A DNA stretch of 64,000 nt from NCBI GenBank assembly GCA_030268105.1, contig BSDZ01000025.1, positions 1,240,001 through 1,304,000 on the forward strand, read 5' to 3'. Source of the DNA: Volvox africanus. Its lineage: Eukaryota > Chlorophyta > Chlorophyceae > Chlamydomonadales > Volvocaceae. This document shows, one piece after another, positions 53,440-64,000 of this stretch (positions are counted from its first letter, which is position 1; every line of letters begins with the position of its first letter). The notes under the pieces are model-generated. The model was not told the origin of the DNA and did no database searches. It saw nothing but the letters and a program-made list of their open reading frames with translations. A program made the position numbers and the translations under genes.

Positions 53440-55471
53440 GTTCATAGAGATAATCAACCCTCTTGCACTCCATATTTCGATTCCCCTCCCCCTCTCCAAC
53501 CCTGGTGTTGTCCCGATTGCCTTTCCGTTGGCCTGGCCTGGATCTCAGGGCTTTGCGGAGCTCGAGTACGGCATTTTGCGCTGGATGGGCGCCATCGATG
53601 AAAACACGTTGGTGGTTACCACCGTACACGACTGCCAGGTCCGTGTGTATCTCTTATGTATACGTGCTTCGGTATCTATGTGCATGTGCGTGCACGTGTT
53701 CATGACCAGGGCAAAATGCCGTTGTCATGGTTGTCGTTATCGTTGCTCGAGATGGATCGGGGCTGTCAAAGATACGTGCATGTTTAACGTAATATAATGA
53801 CATCTGCCAACGGCTTTCCTGACCAGAACGTGGTGGTCTCGCCTTTCTGTCTGTTCGCTCTCTCTCTCTCTCTCTTTTACTGACCTGCCCAAAAATGTAT
53901 TGGGCCGTTGATGCCCGACGCAGTATGAGGTCACTTTCCGATCGACATTCCCTTCCAGTACCCTACGTCGTAAAAGACATCTACGTAATTGGTGTGTGTA
54001 GGATAGGGGGGTACATCACCCGTGGCCACTAACCTGGCAGTCCCTACCTTCCCCGGTGTTTCGGGGCACCCTCATCCAGTCTCCCATGCCGACTTCTCCG
54101 AAATCAGTGGTTTTCCCAGGTTCAGCACCCACCACCAGCATCCAGCGGAATCTGCCGAATCAACTAAGGCGTCAACTCCGCTACTGGTCAGCTCGCAGGT
54201 CACTTTAATTGGGGTCGTCACCGTCCATCGCCATGGGGGCACCCTGCCCTTAACATTAGGGTCTTTGGCCCGCTCTCAGTCGGGGTAGAACCTGGAACTC
54301 CAGGGGCATATTTGTCGTGCCATAACAGTCGTGCCTGAACACACAATAATTGTATTGAACGTAATTGTATTGAACCTGTTTTGAGATGACCTTGCGGAGG
54401 GAACACCCTGCATGTACGTTTGCGTGCTCACGTGCCGCTTGTGTGTTTGTCGGGGGTTTAGGGTCTCTGTATGTTCCCCTGCTCCCTCCCCAGGTGCTCG
54501 AGCCGGGCACTATCGACGTCAGCAAGATGTTAGAGCATGACGTGCCCGTGGACGTAATCGTAACCCCAACACAGGTGAGGTTACGGCGTTGAGGAGGAGG
54601 GTTGGCGGCGGGAGAGGGCGGCCATAGGTGTTCAGGTAAACAGGGCGATCATAGGGTCCGACGGCCATAGGTATTCAGGTAAACGCGGCCCTTCCCGGCC
54701 CTTCCAATCCAACCCTCGAATCCAGCACTGAGCCGGGCAGCTGCTGGCTTCGTCTCTTCGTCCTTTCATCTCATTCTTCTCGTGAAGAAAGTGTTACCCT
54801 TCCCGCTCCATTCCAACATCGGGAAGCGCGTTTAAGTCCCAGCATCTCACGTGCCGTCACCAACTTCTCCCGAAACGCCTGTGATAGAGTGTCACACAGG
54901 TCACCGCCTCTCCAACGCTTTACGTCGTGTGTTTCGGCAGGTCATTCGTACCAACACAACGTTGCCTAAGCCAAGCGGCATCTTGTGGCACAAGCTGTCG
55001 CCTCAGAAACTGGGTCAGATCCGGGTTCTGCAGCAACTCAAGGAGCGGATTGAGAGGGAGATGGGGTCAAAGCTGCCCACCGGTGCGCTCTCGCACGCGT
55101 GTTTAGGGAAAACCCAGTATTTAGTGTGATAAAGAGCAATGCTTTTGAAGGCAGATATGATTCTATTCGTAGTAGCTCGCGAGCAATGCAGGCAACAACC
55201 AAAATATTTATAATGGGGGCGGCGCCGCCAGTAGCTTTGTGTGAATTGTGAAGTAATCAATGCACCAGAACATCGAGCAAACGTCTGCTGCGGGCTGCAT
55301 TGGCTCCCCTCTCTTGTAGGGCCGGATGAGACCTTACCGCCTTCGGCGGCCCGGGGGAAGCCGCCGGGTGGCCGGGGACGAGGCGGTGGCGGCAGTAGCC
55401 GACGGACTGGCAGCGGTAGCGGTAGTGGTCGAGCCCAACGTGGTAGTGGCGGCCGCTCCGGCCCGCAGTAG
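50185..55471 (+). CDS. 5-formyl-THF cyclo-ligase-like protein (MTHFSD/COG0212 type)
   Basis: Ten exons, all GT-AG and in phase: 50185-50415, 50832-50968, 51671-51803, 52145-52277, 52709-52755, 53076-53144, 53549-53638, 54494-54574, 54941-55082 and 55320-55471. From the ATG at 50185 it has 404 codons; from 50344, 351. The N-terminal part is basic and Ser/Thr-rich, transit-peptide-like. Seen: [86 protein letters not shown] and [13 protein letters not shown]. These match the MTHFSD family related to 5-formyltetrahydrofolate cyclo-ligase; plant plastid members (At1g76730 type) are about 354 residues. Family enzymes' activity is doubtful; a folate or thiamine link is proposed in plants. The tail is rich in RGG/GSG, unlike the RRM tail of animal MTHFSD. 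Confidence 0.93.
53398..53440. repeat. (TA)n(TG)n microsatellite
   Basis: About eight TA then about twelve TG units in the intron before exon 53549-53638 of the MTHFSD-like gene. Confidence 0.9.
53856..53876. repeat. (CT)n microsatellite
   Basis: Run of CT dinucleotides in the intron after exon 53549-53638. Confidence 0.85.
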
Positions 55472-57697
55472 TGGAGACAAGCACCTACTCTTTGATTCCG
55501 CGGCCATTTCGCGCCGCCACGGCTCCGAATTCCTTACAACTTTCGGGCCCCCCCATATTGATTCACGAAGTACACAGCGTGGTGTACCTGGAGGAACAGG
55601 GGCCGGACAGCGCACGACATACCAATCGTCCTCGCACGACAATGGATCCGTTACAAGAATAATGTAATCCATCCGCATCGTTTATCACCCCTGTCATGAA
55701 TCTGCACCGCAGCACACGCTCCCACCAATGGAATGCGGAGGTCTTTCAGTTATGTCATGACGTCAATGGGTGCGAGGCCGAGAGCAACCTACGTGTCATT
55801 TCATTTACAAGCATTTGAGTTACATTATTGCATTTCTACGGCACTGGCCGCGGGCCAGCACAGAATATGCGGTAACTAGTTTGCATTGCATCGTTAGGAC
55901 AGGCAAAGATGATGCAACAGAATGGCCAACTTTACTCGGGCCTCCCAGCATAAAAGCACACACGCCGAGCTGCGGCGCCCATTTCCGTGAGAGCTCTCAT
56001 CCACACCAGTGACTTCGCAGAACACTATTACCCGAGAGTATATCGTCCTGTCGCCCTTTCCTGCCATTTTGTTCTCCCGCTCCCGTATGCTATATTCAAT
56101 CTCAATTTCCGACTCTGATTGTCCACGTACCCTTGATCCCTCTCGACGGGCGGCCCACCCGCACAAGCAGAAATCGGGAAACAAGGGACAGCAAGGGGAA
56201 GCAAGATCTCTCAGCAAGCCATCCAAACCCGAATATCACCCCTGGAGCCACAGCTGGGTGATTTCCAAGCCGGAAGCATCGCTGGGACCATTCAGCCAGA
56301 CAACCAACGAACCTCACTTTAAAAACAAGCCGTGCTTCATGGCAAGTACACATAGGACTGTTGCGCACACACATATAGGGCCCTGAAATCAGCGGAAGTC
56401 TTAGCGATGCGACCAGATTGCTTCAAACTATCCACCGGCGTGACATCTATGAGACTGCACACATCACGGTGGCAGAAACCAACACCCAGCACCTGATTGT
56501 AACGTCGCCCCAACCAGGCGCTCGCCGCTCCGAAAGCACCAACCCAGGAACAATTAAGGTCAATGTACGCAAAAAGAGTTGGGGACGCGATTCCCCGCAA
56601 TTGAAGGACAAAGGCACAGCAAACAACTCTGGGACCGAACAGGACTGATAAGAGCGCATCTCGTGGGGGCCAGTGTGAAGGGCACTAAGGTGCTGAGATT
56701 CAAGGCCCTACACCTTCGTTCCACCGAATTTAAGCATTTAACAGGTAGCAAACGTAACCAGCTAGGTCCTAGCTTCAGCATGCTTACTGGACGTGGCGCG
56801 GACACCTGAGACCCCGGGGGCGAAGGCCCGCTGCCCTCTGGACAACGCCAACACGCTACTCGGTCCAAGATCACAAACAAAGCATGTAGCGGGAAAAAAG
56901 AAAAGCAAGATGGCGAAAAGTAGGGTTAGCGTGTATGAAGGGTAGTTCTGTGCGATTTCCGCCAATAGGTATCGATGTTAGGCAAGCGGATCGACAAAAG
57001 TGAACGAGACAGATTGCGCTTCCAGTACGGCGGCTTGTGTGAGTGAGAGAGGCATCGCTACCCGTGGCGTTCACACCCCCCGTGCAGTCTACACCCTCGC
57101 AGCTTCGCCCCACAGCCGAATACACTTTATAACCTGCTGGAGAGAACCAGGATTTTCGCCGTAGGCAAGGAAGTCCAAACACACACATACATAAATTACG
57201 TAGTACTTTAGAGCAATGAAGATTTAGTCCTTATTTGGCCATTTCCTTCGGGGTGCCACAGGCCCCGCCCCGAGGTGCCCGGAGCTGTACCGAGCCCCAT
57301 GCCTCCGAGACCGCACCTACATGTCATATACCCCCAACAAGTTGCCAGATGCAAAATTAAAGACGCACAGGTATGAGTCACAGCCAGAAGGCACAAGATC
57401 GGATTCAACAGCTTCCTGGCCATGACCATGAAGCCTGTAAGCGGGAACATAGCAACCCATCCCGCGTTGCGATCACACAACATGACAAACGATCACAGCC
57501 GCCACCGTCACTGCAACCTTGCTGCCAACGTAACTACACACTCGCCATCTGGAGACCCGCGCGGACTTAAGAAAATTTCTTATTGTGCTTAGTCCAGAAC
57601 AGAACTTGTCCATACTGACGCGAGTGCGAGCGGGTGATGAGCACAACATCCAAATCCACTTCCACCTGCGATGGATCGCACATCGTGCCGTTTGATT
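55472..57697. other. Convergent intergenic region, no gene recognised
   Basis: Holds the 3' UTRs of the convergent MTHFSD-like (plus) and RRM (minus) genes. Several open frames of 60-125 codons exist on both strands, but none shows a motif or plausible splice chain. Confidence 0.4.
55663..55667 (+). promoter_or_regulatory. Candidate poly(A) signal TGTAA
   Basis: TGTAA 192 bases after the MTHFSD-like stop. TGTAA is the usual chlorophyte polyadenylation signal (family knowledge). Confidence 0.45.
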
Positions 57698-58689
57698 TCA
57701 TTGTGCCGCCTGGATCTTTGGCGCGTATGCCAGGTCATCACCGCAGAACTTGTCCAACCGAACGATCATTGGCCGGCCAAAGCAGCCCTTGCCATCCATC
57801 CTTTTGCAGCAGACCTCTGCGCTCAGAAACGGGCAATGAGGACACAGAAAGGCAACCCCCTGAATTTCCACATGTACTGCGGGCGCAATAGCTTTAAGTG
57901 AAGGCGTATGCGACGGTGATGTTTGCATGCTCAGCGCGGTGACCTTGTCCCAGCAGCAGCCCAGGCGGCTGGCACTGCTTTCTAGGACTGGACACACATA
58001 CATACACGCCTCTTCCTTTACAAACAGTCAAATTAAGGCTATCCAACTCCCTACCACTATCTGTGTCCAACCAAGCTGAAAGGGTGGCTCCAACTGCACC
58101 TCCTTTAACGTGCACTGTGGGCGTCGTCCCAACTAGTTGCCTAGATGTAAGTTCAGCGGGGCAGCTGCCCTTCCGTTTTCGATCTGGCCCCGCCTGTGAA
58201 AACGGTAAAAACTGTTGACCAGTGGTGCAGGAAGCCACGATTAGCCTGGCCGTAATCTTTGCCAGGTATGGTATCTTGACCATTCTGTCGCACTATTATG
58301 CTGACACGGAGAAGGCAGTCGGACATCTTGTCAAATCCAGCAACCCCATAATACTTGCAATTAGTCTTATACTCATACCTCGATCTGTGCCGTCTTTGAG
58401 GGTCACGGCCGCTAGCCCGCACGCTTTTGTCCTGGTTCCCGCCCCCTTCCTTATAAGCTCGATATGGTCCTGCAGAAGGAAGCCATCAAAACGACAATTG
58501 CATGAAGTAAGACTCTCGCATAGTGCAGCCTGGTCTGGGCAACCGAAGCAGGTCCGCCTCCCAAAGCAACCTGAGTCCCAGCTCTCTCACCACATCGTAG
58601 CCTTCTTTCTCAAAAGCAGCCTCTAATGCGTCGTGTGTAGCCTCGTAAGGCAGGTTTGAGACGTAGACCACGTTTTTTTTGTGAGCCAT
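57698..58689 (-). CDS. Small single-RRM RNA-binding protein
   Basis: Three exons: 58689-58591 (33 codons), 58469-58379, and 57816-57698 with the stop. Phases 0 and 1 join cleanly to a 102-residue protein. Seen: RNP2 motif VYVSNLPY at residues 8-15, helix 1 THDALEAAFEKEGYDV, a degenerate RNP1 strand CGLAAVTLKDG, then MDGKGCFGRPMIVRLDKF, the last helix and strand of the fold. RRM domains bind single-stranded RNA. The loss of aromatic residues in RNP1 suggests weak or altered binding, or a protein-interaction role. An upstream in-frame ATG at 58731 adds 14 residues. There is no other domain, so it may act as part of a complex. Confidence 0.85.
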
Positions 58690-61395
58690 GTCCGAAGCTA
58701 GTAAAGGATAAACGCTGGTTATACTTAACAATATTTAACATGCATCTGATGAATGAATGCGGTTTTCTCCATTCCTTTCGAGGTGCCGCGTCTCCATTGT
58801 ATCAGTGAGCCTGCGTCTGCCGTACACCAGCGGATTTGTTGGTCGTGAGCAGCAGAGCCAGGGTTTATTTAAAACAATAAGTGTCCCATATTAATCGTGC
58901 TCGCATTCTTAAAAACTCCAAAGTAAAAGCAATCTGGTTAAAACGGCTTCATGACTACGTGTCGTGACTCGGTTGGAAGCTGACCACGATCTTGGAGGCG
59001 GGAGGACTTAATGGCCAGCATACGGCCAATAAAACTGATTACTCCTGTGTTAAATGTTTCCCGTTCGTTACGTGAATCGAGTCAAACATTGGGTTGGCAG
59101 GGGTTGATTAGCAGGCCTCCATCCTGAAGTAGCTGGAGGACCGTGGAGGGGGACGGGACCTTGGCGGCCCCACATGACGGTTGTGGCAGGGCGTGCATGG
59201 TATAATTTCAGACTTCTTCTAGGAAATTGGGCCGGCAAAGCAGTATTGGTGTCGATATGTTTTACGATAATGACAGTGTCTACAACTGATGCCTACATGG
59301 CGGTTGCGCAGAGGCAGGTGGACGGAGGCCATGGCAAGACATCCCTCTCCGTCAAAACCACATGAGGAGGCAAACCCCCTACCTACATGCATGGGCTCAT
59401 AATCAGATATCCACCTCACCCCTTCATTCACTGAGGTTGCTGCAGCGCTAATAATACTCCACCTCTCTGCCTGCACAACACACAAGCTCTCGCACGCCCG
59501 CTCGCTACCACGCACCGCTCCTCATCTCGAGGGCCACCATCATAGATCATGCACTCTCCAGGTTTTCTTTTGTGAATCGCACACGTACCATGCGGGATCT
59601 TACCTGGAAAAGAAAGCTGAACATGACGACAGACAACGCAATGACCCAAGATTTTGTACCGGAGGTCGATCACCATTACTCAAACCCCGTAAAATGAATA
59701 CCTCAATAATGCTTTCCGATGGACTCCGGATAGGCGTATCAAGCATAAACACAAAGCGTAATCTTCCTGTGAAATCTTGGGAAGCAGTGAGTGCCATGTA
59801 ATAAGCTTAATATGTGCCAGGGCCATGTATGTTTGCCCCCAAACGCAGGGCATATCAGCCTTCAGGATTACGCAGGCGCCAAGGAGAAAGAAGAAATAAG
59901 TAATATGACGAGGGGGGCCGCTTTTCCCTGTTTTTCTCTCGAACAAGTAAGCATTACAGCATTCCGCCCGATATATATTTCTCCCCGAAGTTCGCGAAAC
60001 AAGTTTTCAATATCCATATCCACCAAATGCATGTTCTTTCCTTTATTCCTACTTTTGTTAGATTTTGAGGTCCTGCGGTCCTTTGAGCCTCCTGGCTCGT
60101 TCGTTGGGAGCTGCTGGTGAAGCTTGTAACATCGATCTTCTAGTAAATATGCCCGGTCTTTTAGGTGTTACACTCTGGCTGGGCGACTTGCCCTGCTGCA
60201 AGGACAAGCACCGGGGGCCCTGACCGGGCCGAAGCACAGCACATGGCTTATTAGTCTGTTTGTGCAGCCGTACACTCCTCCCCTCGCTGAGCCAGCAAGG
60301 GCACATGAACCTCACGAGCCTCGAGCATGGCTACTCAAAGGAACAGAGCACCCAACCTCAACCAACCACGCCAGCGCCCAGATGGAGAGGGTAAGAAGGC
60401 TAGCGAGCACCCCCTACCATACAAAAGATAATGAGTCCCCGCCTCCTCAACCTCCATTGCCTCCCTAGCAAAAGCCTGGTCCGGTCTGTTGGTAATAAGG
60501 TAACATTCAACCGTTTACATCCAGATACCTCGTCTGCAGTTTGTGGAAGTCGCATTGCTTTTCATCCGCTAGGCATGCTCCTCCCGGGCTCCTGCTCTAT
60601 GACCTGTTTTGGTAGTCACTTGTATAGCCGAGGCCCACGCAACACAACAGGGTGGCATCATGTACAGGATGATGATAAGGATGATGATCATGGTGATATA
60701 CAGGTAATAAAAATTTACCGCACTTAGGGATGTACACTGCCCACAGCACGGTCAATATAGTAAGATCACCAGGTCATATTAAAATTTCATTAGTTTTTGC
60801 CTCGGTCCACTACATGTGGGTTGCCATCGTCGTTAACAGTTGTTATCCGAACGATTCCGGTTTTCTTGGTGTTCCCGGGTGCGTATCTGGCGGGTTACAA
60901 ATCTGCTTGGCTATCTGGTGGTAATTGATGGCACCCTTTCATTATTGCTCTGCATGTATCCCCTTGTAGTTGCTTGCTCACCACGTCATCAGGTGGAAAA
61001 CTGGAAATGGTATCTGTGTATGTACATGTGCTCAGCGTCCATGAGTCCTGGATGGGCATCGCAAACATGCACATGCAGAGGGTCATCAGGCTGGAGAACC
61101 CCACTGACCTGGTGGAACTGCTTGCAATTGACTATGAACTAGCTTGGAAAATTTGTTATTTTGTGTTTGGAAGAGCAAAAGCTTTGGGGTTTCCAAATCA
61201 TCATTTGCATACGTCCATTCGTAAGTTTCCCAGGCAAAAATGCCACTTATGTGTAGTATCCTGGGGTATTGCTAAGCCAGCCACGACGGACACGCATGCC
61301 GGCAGGAGGCTGCTTTACACCCAAGCTATCATCAGCACATTCCAGACGGCTGCCGCCTTGCAGCAGCAGTAACCTCAGACATGTTTTGCGGCTCG
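58690..61395. other. Intergenic region, no gene recognised
   Basis: 2.7 kb without a motif-bearing frame. GATGATGATAAGGATGATGA repeats near 60668. Scattered 60-130-codon frames look random. It must contain the promoter of the RRM gene near its left end and the esterase 3' UTR on the right. Confidence 0.4.
61315..61319 (-). promoter_or_regulatory. Candidate poly(A) signal TGTAA
   Basis: TTACA on the plus strand (TGTAA on the gene strand), 77 bases after the esterase stop. Confidence 0.5.
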
Positions 61396-63229
61396 CTAGT
61401 CGGTCCCAAGGAAGTGCAGTGCGATCTGCAGCCGACCCGCCCAGCCCTGCTCGTTATGTGCAGCGCCTTCCTGCACCATAACAGAGAGCCGTTCACCTCC
61501 CACCAGGCCCTTGCGCCCCAGAAGCGCCGCCAGCTCATGTGTGTATGCGACCAATTTGGTGTCGAAGCCAGATTCGTGGGAACTGAGGATACCCGAATAT
61601 TCCTGTGGCGCATCAAGCATGACCCCATCAGGGGCGAGTTGTTAGCTGATGGTGAGGGATTTTGGCTTTCGGCCGGTAATACTTGTTATGTGCTTCAGGA
61701 GGCCTTCACTCACTCCCGCCCCAAAAGTAGAGATAGGGGGGATAGAGTCGATGTCAGGTGGCAATGATAAACCCAGCAATGCGCTGTCTGCTGTTGCGGG
61801 ACAAGGTGATTTATGTAGAAGTGCCGTACTTGCCATACTTGCCGCAGGTCCTTGCCTTCATCTCACCCCTTCGCATTCACCGTACCCCCTAGCCTCCCCG
61901 CCCCTACCGCTGCTGCCTCCCGCCGCTATCCTAAGGCCCCACCTTCGTCCCCATGGCCAGGAATACGCGTGTCGGCCAGGGCCCTGTGAAGTCCGGCAGG
62001 TCGTGCTTCAGCAGCCGCTCCTCGGCGAACCACAAGCTGGGGCTCTCCACCAGAAGCGACCCAAACACCCCGGGGTGGCGGAGGGCCGCACAAAGTGCGC
62101 AGATACCGCCGAAGGAGGAGCCCCCGAAGCCGCGCAGAGCAGGCGCCGAAGATACGCCGTACGTGCGCTCAGTGTACGGCAGAATCTCGTCCACCACCGC
62201 GCGCAGGTAGGCGTCGACGCCGCCACCAGGCCAACTCTCCGCGTCTAAGCGGTAGCCGTTGGCGTTTCCCGGCGGGTACGGCAGGTAGTCGTACGAGCGT
62301 CTGCACGTTCATCGCATCACCGATCAATCCCTCAGCAGCTAGGATTGTTAATTTAAGTCACTATTTTCAGTTTGCATTTCCGAAGTGCTCGGCGAAAGAG
62401 TTGATCACTCGAAGCCGCGGGCACACCGCATACACACACGGGCCTTGCACCCCTGGGGCAACAGTCACACGGCCATAAGGCCCCTCCTCTGCCTTGTGAT
62501 GGGCCCGCACCGTAAGTGGCAAGGGCAGCCCCCCCTTAACTTCGCAGCAATCCCCTAACCCCACGCCCGCCAGGTAAGCACTGCCTCAGAGGTCGAGCCC
62601 CTCCGCGCCTTGCGCACACATCATCATCCACCATTGCTTCCGGCCCGCCCGCTTACATGCTGCCCGAGTGGTCAATGCCGACAATCACGAAGGGCGGCAG
62701 TGCGCCCGAGTTGATGAGCCCCGCCGCGGCCTCCGCAGCATGCCATGACTGCCCACTCAGAGTCGGCCGGTCCCCGAACAGGTTCTGACCGTCATTCAGG
62801 TACATGACCGGATAGGCTGACCGGGGCGACTCGGACTGAACGAAACCTGTCGTGGGAAGTCAATCGCAAACTATTTAGTACGTGGGAGTGAGCGTCTCGA
62901 TCCGTACTACCCAACGACACGAATATATAGGAGCGCATGTAGGAACTGACCAGGCAGCTGGACCCCTTCCCCCCATCCATCATCAACACCTCTCCGTGAG
63001 AGGGCTCCTGTATCCCATGGGTCCGTTGCTTTTCAAGTGATGACCCCTTTCCCAGACACCTACCTGAGGGCGTCCAGATCCTCAGCATGCGACCCTCTCT
63101 CCAGTGTACGACGTCCAATCTGCCGCCTGCTATGGTGCTGTTGTGGGACAGGCTGAATGACCCAGCGCCGGGTGATGCAATGGCTGAAATTTTGACGTTG
63201 AAACTGCGTCTGGATGGGGAGGAGACTGC
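61396..63229 (-). CDS. Putative alpha/beta-hydrolase esterase (5' end unresolved)
   Basis: Four exons seen: about 63229-63064, 62846-62657, 62300-61943 and 61602-61396; borders GT-AG and phases agree. In order: VVHWREGRMLRIWTPSG, YPVMYLNDGQNLFG, PPFVIVGIDHSGS, YDYLPYPPGNANGY, ILPYTERTYGV, the nucleophile elbow GFGGSSFGG (GxSxG, Ser), HPGVFGSLLVESPSLWF, VFLAMGTKE, and the His region EGAAHNEQGWAGRL near the end. This is the putative-esterase family (PF00756, esterase D/enterochelin-esterase-like). The substrate is unknown. No Met occurs in the first seen exon, whose acceptor may be at 63230, so at least one 5' exon lies above 63230. It is GC-rich like its neighbours. Confidence 0.85.
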
Positions 63230-64000
63230 CTGAGAGTTTCACTTGGAGGGCAAGTATGCATTTCAAGGAGAAATATCGGGCGTTTTTTGAAGAATTTTAA
63301 TGGAGGGGCACGGGCGGGCACGCACCCGCCATGCAACCAATAACGAGTTGACGCGAACGGGCAGATGGTCATCGTCACTTTGGCCATACTAACACACCTT
63401 GGCAGTGTTTTCATCTTTTGTTGGGACAGCATAAGATGGTAGGGCGCAAAGCACGGATGGTTCAGAAATGCCTCGATAGATTGGAAATTCCACCGACTTG
63501 CGAAAAGCAATTGCCCGCTTTAGACCTGAAGCGCAAATATACTTTTGTAGCATATCGGAATCCTCATTGGAAATCCGTAACCATGGAGGTGTTGCAACCT
63601 AGGCAGGCTGCCGGCATGCATCGGAACTCTGGAGGATGTTGAAACTGGCATCGTATTTTAAGAATAGCTTGTTATCTCGGACCGAACAACACTAATGAAT
63701 GGTCAAATAAACTTATGATTGTCTAAAAGAGATACGCAAGTTCCCGTGAATATTATTACATCTCGCCAAAGCAGCACGGGCGCGTATGCATTTCAGAATA
63801 TGCAATTTTCCCTAGCTGTGAGCCGACCCAGTTTGGTCTATATTCTAGACCTTTTTCAAGGTGACACTTTCAACCAATCAAAATCATCGTCCTCGCGGCC
63901 GAATGTGACCAATACATACTTTGTTTTTAAAATATATTTATGCAACAGTCTCGGCCCGAAATGTGAGGTTGCAGTGAGCAGGTCTCATTTTGGCGGTTAG
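63230..64000. other. Right edge of window, probable 5' part of the esterase gene
   Basis: No recognisable domain. The missing first exon and promoter of the esterase should lie here or beyond. The plus-strand frame reaching the window end at 63719 begins with TTG and has no motif. Confidence 0.4.

Noticed and set aside
60430..61372. Plus-strand frames with moderately protein-like stretches (for example near 61090)
   Set aside because: No motif, no splice chain and no codon bias; kept as unassigned sequence.
62095..62478. 127-codon plus-strand Arg-rich frame
   Set aside because: Antisense to the conserved esterase exon.

Overview
The window looks like nuclear DNA of a photosynthetic eukaryote, most likely a chlorophyte green alga. 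The host genes are split into many short exons whose phases join perfectly. TGTAA-type poly(A) signals follow two stop codons, and the FAD enzyme has a long basic, Ser/Ala-rich, plastid-transit-like N terminus. Exons are GC-rich beside microsatellite-bearing introns. The species cannot be fixed from sequence alone.

Positions 1-34300 are a stack of nested mobile elements. A plus-strand Ty3/gypsy element (integrase and chromodomain, 1-1034) ends in an LTR that is split by a 9.76-kb insertion (1648-11405) with TGTTGT...ACAACA ends and a near-perfect 5-bp target duplication. That insertion carries the most unusual content of the window: about 6.7 kb of AT-rich DNA (about 1881-8560) made of more than 20 short, scrambled, both-strand pieces of alpha-proteobacterial (Rickettsiales-like) genes, including secA, rpoC, pdhA, nrdA, topA, acnA, SURF1, hsdR, hsdS, tsaB, parA, pepP, htpG and a group II intron RT. 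Palindromic repeats and a bacterial-type terminator lie among them, followed by a G-rich degenerate minisatellite. Next come minus-strand Ty3/gypsy elements: C (about 11884-20744), with copy B (15888-19735, perfect AATAC target duplication and internal deletion) inside it. Then come Ty1/copia elements: N (fragment), K (decayed) and L (nearly intact, 28755-33494). K is interrupted by a CACTA-type DNA transposon M (25059-34063), which in turn contains L.

Positions 34300-64000 are host DNA with few transposons. I recognise a long Ser/Gly-rich coding region of unknown function (35085-37436, minus). A 12-exon FAD-dependent oxidoreductase of the carotenoid desaturase/isomerase-like class (41711-49421, minus) follows. 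It is head-to-head with a 10-exon gene for a 5-formyl-THF cyclo-ligase-like (MTHFSD/COG0212) protein with an RGG-rich tail (50185-55471, plus). A 3-exon, 102-residue RRM protein (57698-58689, minus) and a putative alpha/beta-hydrolase esterase (61396 to about 63229, minus) complete the set. The 49422-50184 gap between the two large genes is a candidate bidirectional promoter. Host gene exons were found by reading translated segments and checking GT/GC-AG borders and phase by hand; no alignment or database search was possible.
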